The notes below the pieces were generated by a model. The model searched no databases. It was given only the letters and a program-made list of their open reading frames with translations, and was not told the origin of the DNA. Shown piece by piece: positions 1-6,494 of a DNA stretch of 10,803 nucleotides; position 1 is the first letter of the stretch; each line of letters opens with the position of its first letter. The stretch is from WHSM01 sp050701635. Lineage in GTDB: Bacteria; Actinomycetota; Actinomycetes; Mycobacteriales; Micromonosporaceae. The translations under genes and the position numbers were made by a program. Location: the NCBI GenBank assembly GCA_050701635.1, contig JBOGDF010000187.1, forward strand, positions 1-10,803, given 5' to 3'.

Positions 1-455
1 GTCTCCGGCCATGCGGTGCCCGGCAGCCGGTCCGCGATCAACCCGAGCCGGTACGCCTCGTCCGGCGTCTCCGCCCGCAGCGCGAGCGCGCCGACCCGGG
101 CCCGTACCGCCGGATCGCCCGACCCGGCCTTCCACGCCGCGACGTCGAAGTCGGCCGGCAGTCGCATCGCCGTACTGGCCGGCTCGGCGCCGCGGCCGCG
201 TGCCAGCCCGGACGGCGCCGGCCCGGACGGCGCTGGTCCGGAGCGCGCGGTGGACAGCTGCGCGGTGAAGAGGTGTTCGGTCGGCTCAGGGCCGGTGAGC
301 TGCACGGCGGTGGTGGCGCCGCCGGAGGTGCCGATCACCACGTCGGCGGTACGCAGCTGCACCCCGTGATCGGCCAGCCCCGCGACCAGGCCGAGCTGCC
401 AGGCGGCACCCGCCAGCCCGCCGCCGCCCAGCACCAGGGCCCGCGTCGGCGCCAT
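1..455 (-). CDS. Patatin-like phospholipase, N-terminal part (runs off the left edge)
   Basis: The ATG at 455-453 opens a frame that reads to the window edge, 151 codons, so only the N-terminal half is seen. It begins MAPTRALVLGGGGLAGAAW, the glycine-rich oxyanion loop of patatin-like serine hydrolases (residues 10-19), followed by IGTSGGA at 41-47, the G-x-S-x-G nucleophile elbow with Ser44 as likely catalytic residue. The Asp of the dyad would lie beyond the edge. Members hydrolyse acyl esters of lipids; the substrate here is unknown. Residues 72-85 repeat SGPAP, encoded by a 15-bp tandem repeat. The codon before the ATG is TAG and no good Shine-Dalgarno sequence precedes it. Translation is probably coupled to the HAD phosphatase gene that ends 18 nt upstream in the same frame. 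Family call is strong; role is unknown. Confidence 0.87.
   Translation of the reverse strand, partial: MAPTRALVLGGGGLAGAAWQLGLVAGLADHGVQLRTADVVIGTSGGATTAVQLTGPEPTEHLFTAQLSTARSGPAPSGPAPSGLARGRGAEPASTAMRLPADFDVAAWKAGSGDPAVRARVGALALRAETPDEAYRLGLIADRLPGTAWPE
211..240. repeat. 15-bp in-frame tandem repeat inside the patatin-like gene
   Basis: Two adjacent 15-bp units (211-225 and 226-240) differ at 2 positions. They encode the repeated SGPAP of the phospholipase, just after the N-terminal catalytic block and probably in a flexible surface loop. The length is a multiple of three, so the frame is kept. Confidence 0.75.
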
Positions 456-488
456 CTAAGGGAACCGCCGCATCTACGGGAACCACCG
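453..488. repeat. 18-bp tandem duplication of the HAD stop / phospholipase start junction
   Basis: Units 453-470 and 471-488 match at 16 of 18 positions. On the minus strand each carries the last HAD codons, a TAG stop and an ATG. The result is HAD stop TAG, then ATG CGG CGG TTC CCT TAG, then the phospholipase ATG. The 18-bp length keeps all three frames in register. It looks like a slippage duplication of an original TAG-ATG junction that left a 5-codon minicistron. Confidence 0.8.
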
Positions 489-1295
489 TGCGAGCGCGGT
501 CGCGGCGCCGTCGGCCGCCACGTCGCCGGTGACGTACGTGGCGGCGTCGCGTACCGCCTGCGGGGCGTCGCCCATCGCGACCGAGCAGCCGGCCCAGGCG
601 AACACCGGTACGTCGTTGGCGCCGTCGCCGATCGCCAGGGCATCGGCCGGCGCGACCGCCAGCTGCTCCGCGACCGCCACCACCGCCGCCGCCTTGGAGA
701 GCCCGGCCGGGCGGATATCCAGCCAACCCTCCACTTCGGAGGCCCACACCACGTCGTGACCGGTGGTCGCCGCGATCGCCGCCGCGCTGATCGCCGCCCT
801 GGGGTGGGCGTGGGCGCGGCACGCCATCCGGGTGACCGGTGCGGCCAACAGCTCCGGCAACGGCTGTGCGGCGACCGGGGTCAGCGGCAGACCCGCGCAG
901 AACCCCGGGGTGGCGCGGAAGCCGTGTGCCCCTTCCTCTACCGCGAACTCCGCTCCAGGGAGCGCCGCGGCCAGGGCCTTCGCCACCGGCGCCGCGTCGA
1001 AGGTGACCCGGTGCCGGAACGTACGGCTGTCCAGGTGGTACGTGATCCCGCCGTTGCCGCACACCAGCCAGCCGTTGTCGAGCCCGAGCTGCGAGAGCGT
1101 GTCGAAGCACAGCAGGATGGTGCGCGCGGTGGCCACCACGACCGGCACGCCGGCTGCCCGTACCTTCGCCAGTGCGGTGCGTACCGCCGGAGACGGCGGG
1201 CCTCCGGTGAAGCCCGGCCCCGGCACCACCGTGCCGTCCAGGTCGATCACCACCAGCCGTGGTCGCCAGTGCGGAGACCTCCCGTTGTCGATCAC
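474..1295 (-). CDS. Cof-type HAD-superfamily (IIB) phosphatase
   Basis: This 273-residue protein has the full set of haloacid dehalogenase phosphatase motifs. Motif I is DLDGT at residues 18-22, with Asp18 the likely nucleophile and Asp20 the acid/base. Motif II lies in VVVATART near 52-58. The motif III lysine is in GLSKAAAV (Lys201), and motif IV is GDGAND at 223-228. The large insert between motifs II and III and the late GLSK match the Cof/IIB group, cytosolic hydrolases of sugar phosphates, nucleotides and other phosphometabolites; the substrate cannot be read from sequence. The GTG start at 1295 has GAGG 7 nt upstream; a GGGAGG just inside the gene has no start at a suitable distance. 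The gene is transcribed away from the isonitrile-synthase operon and leads into the patatin-like phospholipase. Confidence 0.93.
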   Translation of the reverse strand: MIDNGRSPHWRPRLVVIDLDGTVVPGPGFTGGPPSPAVRTALAKVRAAGVPVVVATARTILLCFDTLSQLGLDNGWLVCGNGGITYHLDSRTFRHRVTFDAAPVAKALAAALPGAEFAVEEGAHGFRATPGFCAGLPLTPVAAQPLPELLAAPVTRMACRAHAHPRAAISAAAIAATTGHDVVWASEVEGWLDIRPAGLSKAAAVVAVAEQLAVAPADALAIGDGANDVPVFAWAGCSVAMGDAPQAVRDAATYVTGDVAADGAATALARWFP

Positions 1296-1315
1296 CCGGC
1301 CGCCTCATCGGTAGC

Positions 1316-1344
1316 AGTTACGATAGGCGCCAGTCTATGTAACT
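1316..1344. promoter_or_regulatory. Long inverted repeat between divergent genes, candidate operator
   Basis: Arms AGTTACGATAG (1316-1326) and CTATGTAACT (1335-1344) are reverse complements apart from one extra G, around the 8-nt spacer GCGCCAGT. The site is the most AT-rich spot of the 131-nt gap between the HAD gene and the isonitrile-synthase gene. It could be bound by a dimeric regulator acting on both promoters. No cognate regulator gene lies nearby, and -10/-35 elements cannot be assigned with confidence. Confidence 0.55.
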
Positions 1345-1385
1345 ATTTGGCTGGTACGCGCCAGAAGCTGGCCGATTTTGCCAGA

Positions 1386-1413
1386 GGCACGTCGAGCAAG
1401 GCACGTCGAGCAA
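1386..1413. repeat. Perfect 14-bp tandem repeat in the isonitrile-synthase leader
   Basis: GGCACGTCGAGCAA occurs twice head to tail (1386-1399 and 1400-1413), ending 13 nt before the GTG start of the isonitrile-synthase gene. It could be a recent slippage product, a protein-binding direct repeat, or part of the 5' UTR. Confidence 0.8.
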
Positions 1414-1426
1414 CACGGGGGGCAAC

Positions 1427-2779
1427 GTGGACGGAGCGCGTCGTGCCGTGCGCCGTGTCGTTCCGGCGGCACCGGATCGTGCCGCCGGCGACGGGACGCT
1501 CTCGCACGCCCCGTCGCTGGGTGTGCTGGACCTGGCGGCGATGCGTCCGTTCACCGAGAAGGCGCCGCGGCGGGTCGACCTGGACGACGCGGCGGCGCAC
1601 CGGCTGGTCTCCGCGCTGACCGCCAGCTCGGATCGCGCTGTCGGCGATCTGGTCGCCGAGCTGGGTCACCGGGTCGACACCAGCCCCACGGCGGTGCTGC
1701 ACCACCTGCTGACGCACAAGCGGTTCCGGCGGGGACCGCGCCGCAACTTCCCGCTCCCGGTGCTGCACGACCGCATCCGCCGGTACGTCGATGCGGGCGA
1801 GCCGGTGCCGGTGGCGATGCAGGGCTTCCCGTTCAAACAGTGCGACAACGGGCTGAAGGCGGCAGGTCCGCTGCCGGATATCGCCGATCTCGGCGCCATG
1901 CTGCGGCTGGTCGAGCTGCAGCGGGCGTTCACGGCGTACTACCCGCCTGGTCTGAACTTCCTGGTGATGTACGACGGCGGCTACCACCGGCCCCGGCCCC
2001 GCGCCGACCTCGACCACTACCGGGCCGCACTCCGGGAGCTGGAAGAGCTGGCTGGACTCGCCGGTGCCCTGGTCTGGCGGGACAAGCACGACGTGGTGGC
2101 GGACAGCCTGGGCGCCGCGGCCACGCGGCGGGCGGAGTGGATCGGCCGCTACCAGGAGCTGATTGATCGGCTGGTGCAGCCCGCCGCCGCCACCCACGAC
2201 TCGTACGCCGCCGAGGCTCTGATCGCATTCGAGCTGCCGCCGCGGGTGCCGCGGTTCGGTGCGCTGTATCGCTCGCTGGTGTATTCGGTGCCGGTGCCCT
2301 CGCCGACCGGCGTGCCGTCTCCCGAGTGGTCGCGCCAGGTGCTCGCCGAGCTGTTCCACGTCGACGACCCGGCGGCGCCCGCGGCGTTACGCCTGGCGCG
2401 TCGCGCCGTGCTCCGCCGGGCCTGGGACGACACCGTACGGTACGTGGCGGTCGCCGCGGCGGACCAGCGTTGCCAGGTCGACCAGTCGCTGCCGCCGCAC
2501 CTGCGGCTACGTTCCGGGATCACCGGGCAGGGCGAGATCGGGCTCACGTACCTGGGTGGTTCGGCGCTGTTGCCGTGGCACGGCACCGGCTGCGTGGACC
2601 GCCGGGCGCAGGTCGCCGTGGATTTCCGGGTGGCACTGCACGATCGCGGGTTGGTGCCGGTGCACTGCCCGGTGATCGGAGCCGACCAGCCGTTCCTGAT
2701 GGTGCCACCGGAGTTCGTCGCCTCCGACGCCGCGTTGGCCCCCGAGCTGTTGAGGCGGATCCGACTGCGCCGCCGCTGA
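1427..2779 (+). CDS. DIT1/PvcA-family isonitrile (isocyanide) synthase, divergent and long
   Basis: The 450-residue protein carries the ordered signatures of the DIT1_PvcA family: GFPFK at 133-137 (family GFPxKS), PDIADLGAMLRL at 150-161, YYPPG at 171-175, a YDGGYHRP block at 182-189 where the family has SDGxVF, and LPWHGTG at 382-388 (family TPWHG). Characterised members (PvcA, IsnA) turn the amino group of an amino acid, usually Tyr or Trp, into an isonitrile with ribulose-5-phosphate as carbon donor. It is about 120 residues longer than PvcA, mainly through an N-terminal extension and looser spacing, and the SDG and SIHP blocks are altered, so substrate and even chemistry may differ. The GTG at 1427 has a G-run 4 nt upstream; the ATG at 1541 is an alternative. 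A condensation domain follows 24 nt downstream. The usual partner oxygenase PvcB is absent. Confidence 0.85.
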   Translation: MDGARRAVRRVVPAAPDRAAGDGTLSHAPSLGVLDLAAMRPFTEKAPRRVDLDDAAAHRLVSALTASSDRAVGDLVAELGHRVDTSPTAVLHHLLTHKRFRRGPRRNFPLPVLHDRIRRYVDAGEPVPVAMQGFPFKQCDNGLKAAGPLPDIADLGAMLRLVELQRAFTAYYPPGLNFLVMYDGGYHRPRPRADLDHYRAALRELEELAGLAGALVWRDKHDVVADSLGAAATRRAEWIGRYQELIDRLVQPAAATHDSYAAEALIAFELPPRVPRFGALYRSLVYSVPVPSPTGVPSPEWSRQVLAELFHVDDPAAPAALRLARRAVLRRAWDDTVRYVAVAAADQRCQVDQSLPPHLRLRSGITGQGEIGLTYLGGSALLPWHGTGCVDRRAQVAVDFRVALHDRGLVPVHCPVIGADQPFLMVPPEFVASDAALAPELLRRIRLRRR

Positions 2780-2794
2780 GGCCGCGCCGCTGAG
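2771..2794. repeat. 10-bp direct repeat spanning the isonitrile-synthase stop codon
   Basis: CGCCGCTGAG occurs at 2771-2780 (containing the TGA stop) and at 2785-2794, 14 bp apart. The second copy runs straight into the GAGAGGAGA ribosome binding site of the condensation-domain gene. This suggests the short intercistronic spacer arose by local duplication. Confidence 0.6.
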
Positions 2795-2803
2795 AGGAGA
2801 ACC

Positions 2804-4150
2804 ATGCCCGAGCTGACCGAGACCAGGCTTCCGTTGTCGTACCCCCAGCAGCTGTTGTCGGTGCTGGACCTGCTGCACGTCGGAGGTGCCCGCGGACCGC
2901 AGTTCGTGATCACCATGGGCTCCCGGCTGCGTGGCGTCTTGGACGAGCAGGCGCTGCGTACGGCGGTCGACGACGTGGTGGCGCGGCACGACGCGCTGCG
3001 GGCGGTGATCTCCGATCAGGAGCAGGTGGTCTCGCCACCGCTGCCCGGCCGGTTCACCGTCGTGGACATCGGTACGCCGGACCCGGAGGACCGAGCCGAG
3101 CGCGCCGAGAAGTTCCTCGAAGAGCTGGACGCCGGCACGTACCCGGCCGACGTACCGCCGCTGCTGTGGGTTTTCCTCGGGCGGATGGCGCCCGACGACG
3201 CGGTGCTCGGCGTGGTGGTGCACCACAGCGTGACCGACGCCTGGTCGGTGGATCTGGTGATCCGGGAGCTGGCCGCCTGCTACGCCGCGCGGGTCGAGGG
3301 CGGTGAGCCACAGCTGCCGCCGGCGGCGCGCTACGCCGACCACGTGGCGGCCGATCAGGCCACGGCGGACCGCCCCGGTGCGCTGGACTACTGGCAGCGG
3401 CACCTCGACGGGATGCCGCTGCCGACGGTGCCGGCCGACGGCGTACGGCCGCCCGGCGGCAGGCCGGTGAAGGCGAAGGCGCGATTCGTCATCCCGCCGG
3501 AGCTGGTGGCCGACCTGGCGGCGACCAGTCGCGCCGCCCGGTGCACCCAGTTCATCACGCTGCTGACCGGGTACGTGGTGCTGCTGCACCGGCACACCGG
3601 CGACCCGGACGTGCTCACCATGACGCTGAACTCCGGTCGTGGCCGCCCCGAGGTGGACCACCTCGTCGGATACCTGCTGAACCCCGTACCGCTGAGATTT
3701 GATCTGGGGGGCGACCCGACGTTGCGGGACTGCCTGGCGCTGGCACGGCAGACCTGCCTGGACGCGTACCGGTACGAGGTGCCGGTGCTCAAACTGATCC
3801 AGGCGGTGCCCGCCGCGGCGGCCGCGCTCGCCGATCCGCGCTCGCTGATGGTGCCGTTCCAGTACCTGCCGACGCAGGAGCGCACCGAGGAGCTACCGTT
3901 CGGCCCGGGCTGCACCCGGCAGGGCGTCAAGCGTCACGCCAGCCGCCAGCAGCAGGGCGTGGCGATGCCGCTGGACGGGCTCTGGACGCTCCAGCCCGAG
4001 CGGAGCGGCGCCCTCGCCGGCACCATCGACTACACCCCTGAGGTGTTCACCGAAGCCACCGCAGCGTCGATGGTCACCGGCTTTCTATCGGTGGTACGCC
4101 AACTCGCCGCCCATCCCGACCGCAAGCTCAGCGAGGTCACCCTCGACTAA
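2804..4150 (+). CDS. Free-standing NRPS condensation (C) domain protein
   Basis: The 448 residues make up one condensation domain and nothing else. The core motifs appear in order: an N-terminal LSYPQQ (C1 region), RHDALRAV at 61-68 (C2), the active-site HHSVTDAWS at 140-148 (C3; His141 as general base, Asp145 structural, Ala replacing the usual Gly), LDYWQRHL, and GRGRPEVDHLVGYLLNPVPLR (C5). C domains form amide or ester bonds between a carrier-bound acyl group and an acceptor. With no adenylation or carrier domain here, the protein must act in trans or on a free acceptor. The ATG follows GAGAGGAGA at ideal spacing, 24 nt behind the isonitrile synthase, so the two are probably one operon. 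I infer that it couples the isonitrile-bearing acid or its downstream product to a partner; the substrate is unknown. Confidence 0.92.
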   Translation: MPELTETRLPLSYPQQLLSVLDLLHVGGARGPQFVITMGSRLRGVLDEQALRTAVDDVVARHDALRAVISDQEQVVSPPLPGRFTVVDIGTPDPEDRAERAEKFLEELDAGTYPADVPPLLWVFLGRMAPDDAVLGVVVHHSVTDAWSVDLVIRELAACYAARVEGGEPQLPPAARYADHVAADQATADRPGALDYWQRHLDGMPLPTVPADGVRPPGGRPVKAKARFVIPPELVADLAATSRAARCTQFITLLTGYVVLLHRHTGDPDVLTMTLNSGRGRPEVDHLVGYLLNPVPLRFDLGGDPTLRDCLALARQTCLDAYRYEVPVLKLIQAVPAAAAALADPRSLMVPFQYLPTQERTEELPFGPGCTRQGVKRHASRQQQGVAMPLDGLWTLQPERSGALAGTIDYTPEVFTEATAASMVTGFLSVVRQLAAHPDRKLSEVTLD

Positions 4151-4218
4151 CGAAGTCGCGTCACACCAGCACGCTTAGAACAATTCGCCGGAGTCTGGAG
4201 AAGAGCGGCCCAAGAATT

Positions 4219-4250
4219 GTCGTACCCGCGTTTTATGGTGTGGGTATGAC
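4219..4250. promoter_or_regulatory. Imperfect inverted repeat upstream of a small remnant reading frame
   Basis: GTCGTACCC (4219-4227) and GGGTATGAC (4242-4250) are reverse complements at 8 of 9 positions around a T-rich 14-nt spacer. The right arm contains an ATG at 4246 that opens a 36-codon frame ending at 4356. It could be an operator over a start codon or a leftover promoter. The rest of 4151-4264 holds nothing I recognise, and no clear terminator follows the condensation-domain gene. Confidence 0.35.
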
Positions 4251-4264
4251 GCTCGCGGGGGAGT

Positions 4265-4573
4265 TCACCGGATCGCATCCGGCGGTCGGTGCGCTGGCGG
4301 GTGCGCGTGAAGCAGGTCGCTCGCGTTTCGCAGTGCTACGCCCCATGCGCGTTTAGAGTCGGGGTTAGTAGAATCGCTGCGAGCGACGCTGGGCCAGGCG
4401 GCAATCCGTTCGGCTTGTGCCCGGTCCTCAGCCGCCTGATGCTCCTTATCGCGGTTACGTTCCACCTTGAGCACTTCCCAAGCTGCTCGGCCAGCAAGCA
4501 CTGCGGCAACTAATGCGCCAAGGCTCATGACTGCGCCGATCCATGTGGGCACGTCGCCCATATCAAGGCTCAT
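4265..4573 (-). pseudogene. Truncated single-pass membrane protein gene, 3' end lost
   Basis: The frame gives 102 residues. One N-terminal membrane helix (about 10-28, WIGAVMSLGALVAAVLAGRA) is followed by a charged helix (about 32-58, KVERNRDKEHQAAEDRAQAE) and then WGVALRNASDL. This architecture resembles a family of actinobacterial hypothetical membrane proteins that I recall as continuing for several dozen residues after the NASDL stretch. Here the sequence turns to low-complexity HAHPPAHRPP and stops, so the 3' part was probably replaced at about 4310-4316. The ATG at 4573 has only a weak GGA upstream; the ATG at 4561 is possible. It is divergent from the Nudix gene with a 62-nt gap. The protein may be non-functional; the function of the intact family is not known to me. 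Confidence 0.55.
4268..4282. other. Perfect hairpin at the end of the truncated membrane gene
   Basis: CCGGAT (4268-4273), loop CGC and ATCCGG (4277-4282) form a 6-bp stem with a 3-nt loop directly before the minus-strand stop at 4267-4265. It has no T-run. It could be a weak terminator or chance. Confidence 0.3.
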
Positions 4574-4635
4574 GGTCCAGCAGCCTGCCCGATGCGATAG
4601 CCAGGCTCAAGCGGCGGTGTGACACGCTTCGGAGC

Positions 4636-5208
4636 GTGACCGACAATCCTCCGGCCCCAGAGCCGCCCCGCTGGCAGACGCACGGCGAACGCACCATCTA
4701 TGACAGCCCCTGGGTGCGCCTAGTCCAGGTCGACGTCGAGCCACCGGATGGCAAGCGCTGGTGGCATCACGTGGTGCGCTTGCAGACGGTGGCCGTGGCC
4801 ATCGTGCTCGATGACGCCGATCGGGTGCTGCTGCTGTACCGGCACCGCTTCGTAACCGACTCCTTCGGCTGGGAACTGCCCGGCGGCATTGTAGGTGCCG
4901 GGGAAGATGGTGCCGCAGCGGCATTGCGCGAGACGGAGGAAGAGACCGGCTGGCGACCAATTGGGAAGCCCGAGCACCTGGTGAGCTTTCAACCAATGCC
5001 CGGCATGGTCGATGCGCTGCACGAGGTGTATGTCATGCGCGGTGCCCAACATATCGGTGAGCCAACCGACACAGAGGAGGCCGGTCACGTCGAATGGTTG
5101 CCGCTGAGCGAAGTGCGGGAACATATTCGCCGTGGCGATGCCGTTGGTTCTGGCACCTTAATCGGGCTGCTCTATCTCCGAGCGCTCAGCGAGCCGCAAT
5201 CCGGCTAA
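4636..5208 (+). CDS. Nudix hydrolase
   Basis: The complete Nudix box G-x5-E-x7-REUxEExGU is present, from Gly84 through Glu90 to RETEEETGW at 98-106, on a protein of 190 residues counted from the GTG at 4636. Such enzymes cleave nucleoside diphosphates linked to another moiety. The N-terminal WxxxGERTIYDSPWVRL and the strand leading to YRHRF resemble the ADP-ribose/nucleotide-sugar pyrophosphatase branch, but the substrate is not certain. Upstream in-frame starts from 4543 would overlap the divergent membrane gene, so the GTG at 4636, with GGAG close before it, is preferred; spacing is short and leaderless translation is possible. The gene converges on the XRE regulator, 7 nt between stops. 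A Nudix protein (Pif) of the integrative plasmid pSAM2 acts in transfer immunity, so an element-borne role is conceivable but unproven. Confidence 0.9.
   Translation: MTDNPPAPEPPRWQTHGERTIYDSPWVRLVQVDVEPPDGKRWWHHVVRLQTVAVAIVLDDADRVLLLYRHRFVTDSFGWELPGGIVGAGEDGAAAALRETEEETGWRPIGKPEHLVSFQPMPGMVDALHEVYVMRGAQHIGEPTDTEEAGHVEWLPLSEVREHIRRGDAVGSGTLIGLLYLRALSEPQSG
5192..5206. terminator. Possible weak terminator hairpin between convergent genes
   Basis: AGCCG (5192-5196), loop CAATC and CGGCT (5202-5206) make a 5-bp stem overlapping the Nudix stop codon in the 7-nt gap to the convergent XRE gene. There is no T-run and the stem is short. The tight convergence makes some stop signal likely, but this assignment is tentative. 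Confidence 0.3.
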
Positions 5209-5215
5209 CAATGGC

Positions 5216-6397
5216 CTAGCCTGCTGGCAGCACCGCATGCAATCGTTGGATCCGCCGCCGCTGCCTAGCCGAGCCAACGCGGTCGGCTAGACGGCCTGCG
5301 CGCTTCAATTGCTCGCGGGCTTCGGTTTGCTGGTTCGTGGCCACGAAGGCTTGCGCGAGATCAACATGCAGACCGGCCCGCGCTCGATTAAACGTGGCAT
5401 CCAGGCGTTGTAGGGCCGTACCCAGCTCGTCAATCGCGGTTGCCTCGCCGAGCGAGGCTAGGGCACTCCCGCGCCACCGGCTCAGGTGATGCTCGTCCAA
5501 CACAATGTACGGCAAGTCCGGATGCACGGTTTCATTTGGCAGGAGGCTCTGCGCAGCATCGAACGCGCGCTGCGTCTGGTAGGCGTCGCCAGCGACAGCC
5601 CGGGTCTCGCCCTCGACAGCCAATAGCCAGGCTTGCAGCAGCTCGGGTACGGACGTCTTAGCGACCGATCGCGCGTAGGTCGCAAGTTCACTCGCCCGCG
5701 CATTCTCGCCCAGATCAAGCAGCACGTACGCCTGTTCGGCCATCGCATGCACCAAGGCGGACCGCGAACGGCCTTCTCTGCCCGCGTCTTTGGCTGCTTC
5801 ATAATGGTGCCAGCTTACAGCGAGCTGGCCTAGATCCAGCGTTTGCCAACCAGCCAAGGCGGCAGCGTCAGCGTAGAGATCGGCCAAGGCTTCACGTTGA
5901 TTCGGTGCGACCGCATAAGCCCGTAGCTGTTTCAGAGTACTTAAATAACCGCTCATGAGGCTTTCGGCGCTGCGGGCACCAAACATCCGGTCAAACTCGC
6001 GAATCCGGTCAGCTTGCCCTGCTAGCAGTAACAGGGCTTCGGTGTCAACGGCGGCCGAACTCCGCAACCACTCGCGTAGCTCGGCAGTTGCGTCGTCGTC
6101 AATGGCGGATACGACATGGTTAACGGCGGGCGGTATTGCACTAATGGCGACTTCGAAACGCACCTTGGCGTCATCGGCGGCTTGCGCCAAGGCGGTATCC
6201 AAAATGGCTTGCATGTGCGGCCGAGGCTGGACGGCCCGGCCGCCGGCTTCCCACTTGGAAACAGTTCGGGTAGCGATGCCCAGACGCTCGGCAAAGGCAC
6301 GCACGCTGAGACGCAACGCGTGCCGGAGCGCCCGCGCCTCCTCGCCTGTCCAAGTCCGAACACCGCTCAGGAGAGCATCCCCTTCCGTCTCTGGCAT
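5216..6397 (-). CDS. XRE-family regulator with TPR-like C-terminal region
   Basis: Residues about 17-70 of 393 form a Cro/C1-type helix-turn-helix: LRHALRLSVRAFAERLGIATRTVSKWEAGG contains the Q/R-x-x-[AF]-A-x-x-[LIV]-G-[LIV] first helix and the TVSKWE recognition helix. The remaining 300 residues are helical with repeated A-rich pairs typical of TPR-type sensor halves, as in many actinobacterial XRE regulators that read a peptide or small ligand. It probably represses or activates its own promoter and the divergent small-gene train starting at 6639; the 241-nt gap holds a direct repeat suited to such a regulator. The ATG at 6397 lacks a clear ribosome binding site, so a leaderless transcript is possible. 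Base composition is lower in GC than the flanking chromosomal genes. Confidence 0.9.
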   Translation of the reverse strand: MPETEGDALLSGVRTWTGEEARALRHALRLSVRAFAERLGIATRTVSKWEAGGRAVQPRPHMQAILDTALAQAADDAKVRFEVAISAIPPAVNHVVSAIDDDATAELREWLRSSAAVDTEALLLLAGQADRIREFDRMFGARSAESLMSGYLSTLKQLRAYAVAPNQREALADLYADAAALAGWQTLDLGQLAVSWHHYEAAKDAGREGRSRSALVHAMAEQAYVLLDLGENARASELATYARSVAKTSVPELLQAWLLAVEGETRAVAGDAYQTQRAFDAAQSLLPNETVHPDLPYIVLDEHHLSRWRGSALASLGEATAIDELGTALQRLDATFNRARAGLHVDLAQAFVATNQQTEAREQLKRAGRLADRVGSARQRRRIQRLHAVLPAG

Positions 6398-6422
6398 CCA
6401 ACCAGGTCAGAGCGGTTCCAGT

Positions 6423-6444
6423 CCACGTAAGTACCACGGAAGTG
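6423..6444. promoter_or_regulatory. 11-bp tandem direct repeat, candidate operator of the XRE regulator
   Basis: CCACGTAAGTA (6423-6433) and CCACGGAAGTG (6434-6444) match at 9 of 11 positions and lie head to tail, about one helical turn apart. They sit 26-47 nt upstream of the XRE start, where an autoregulatory site would overlap its promoter. Confidence 0.5.
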
Positions 6445-6494
6445 CAACAGACCGTCATTGGAGCGCTACGCCTAGCTGAGCAGGCTAAACGCAA

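Noticed and set aside
273..1619. Plus-strand 448-codon open frame across the HAD gene and control region
   Set aside because: It is a low-complexity Arg/Gly/His-rich shadow frame that crosses the divergent promoter region.
1343..2359. Long minus-strand open frame (338 codons) opposite the isonitrile-synthase gene
   Set aside because: It is a GC-rich antisense shadow: Arg/His/Gln-rich, with no domain, and opposite a gene with clear motifs.
2507..3661. Long minus-strand open frame (384 codons) opposite the condensation-domain gene
   Set aside because: Its composition is typical of the antisense of high-GC coding DNA, with no recognisable domain.
4543..4635. Upstream start of the Nudix gene at 4543 giving 221 residues
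   Set aside because: It would overlap the divergent membrane gene's 5' end, and the added residues lack family similarity; the GTG at 4636 fits better.
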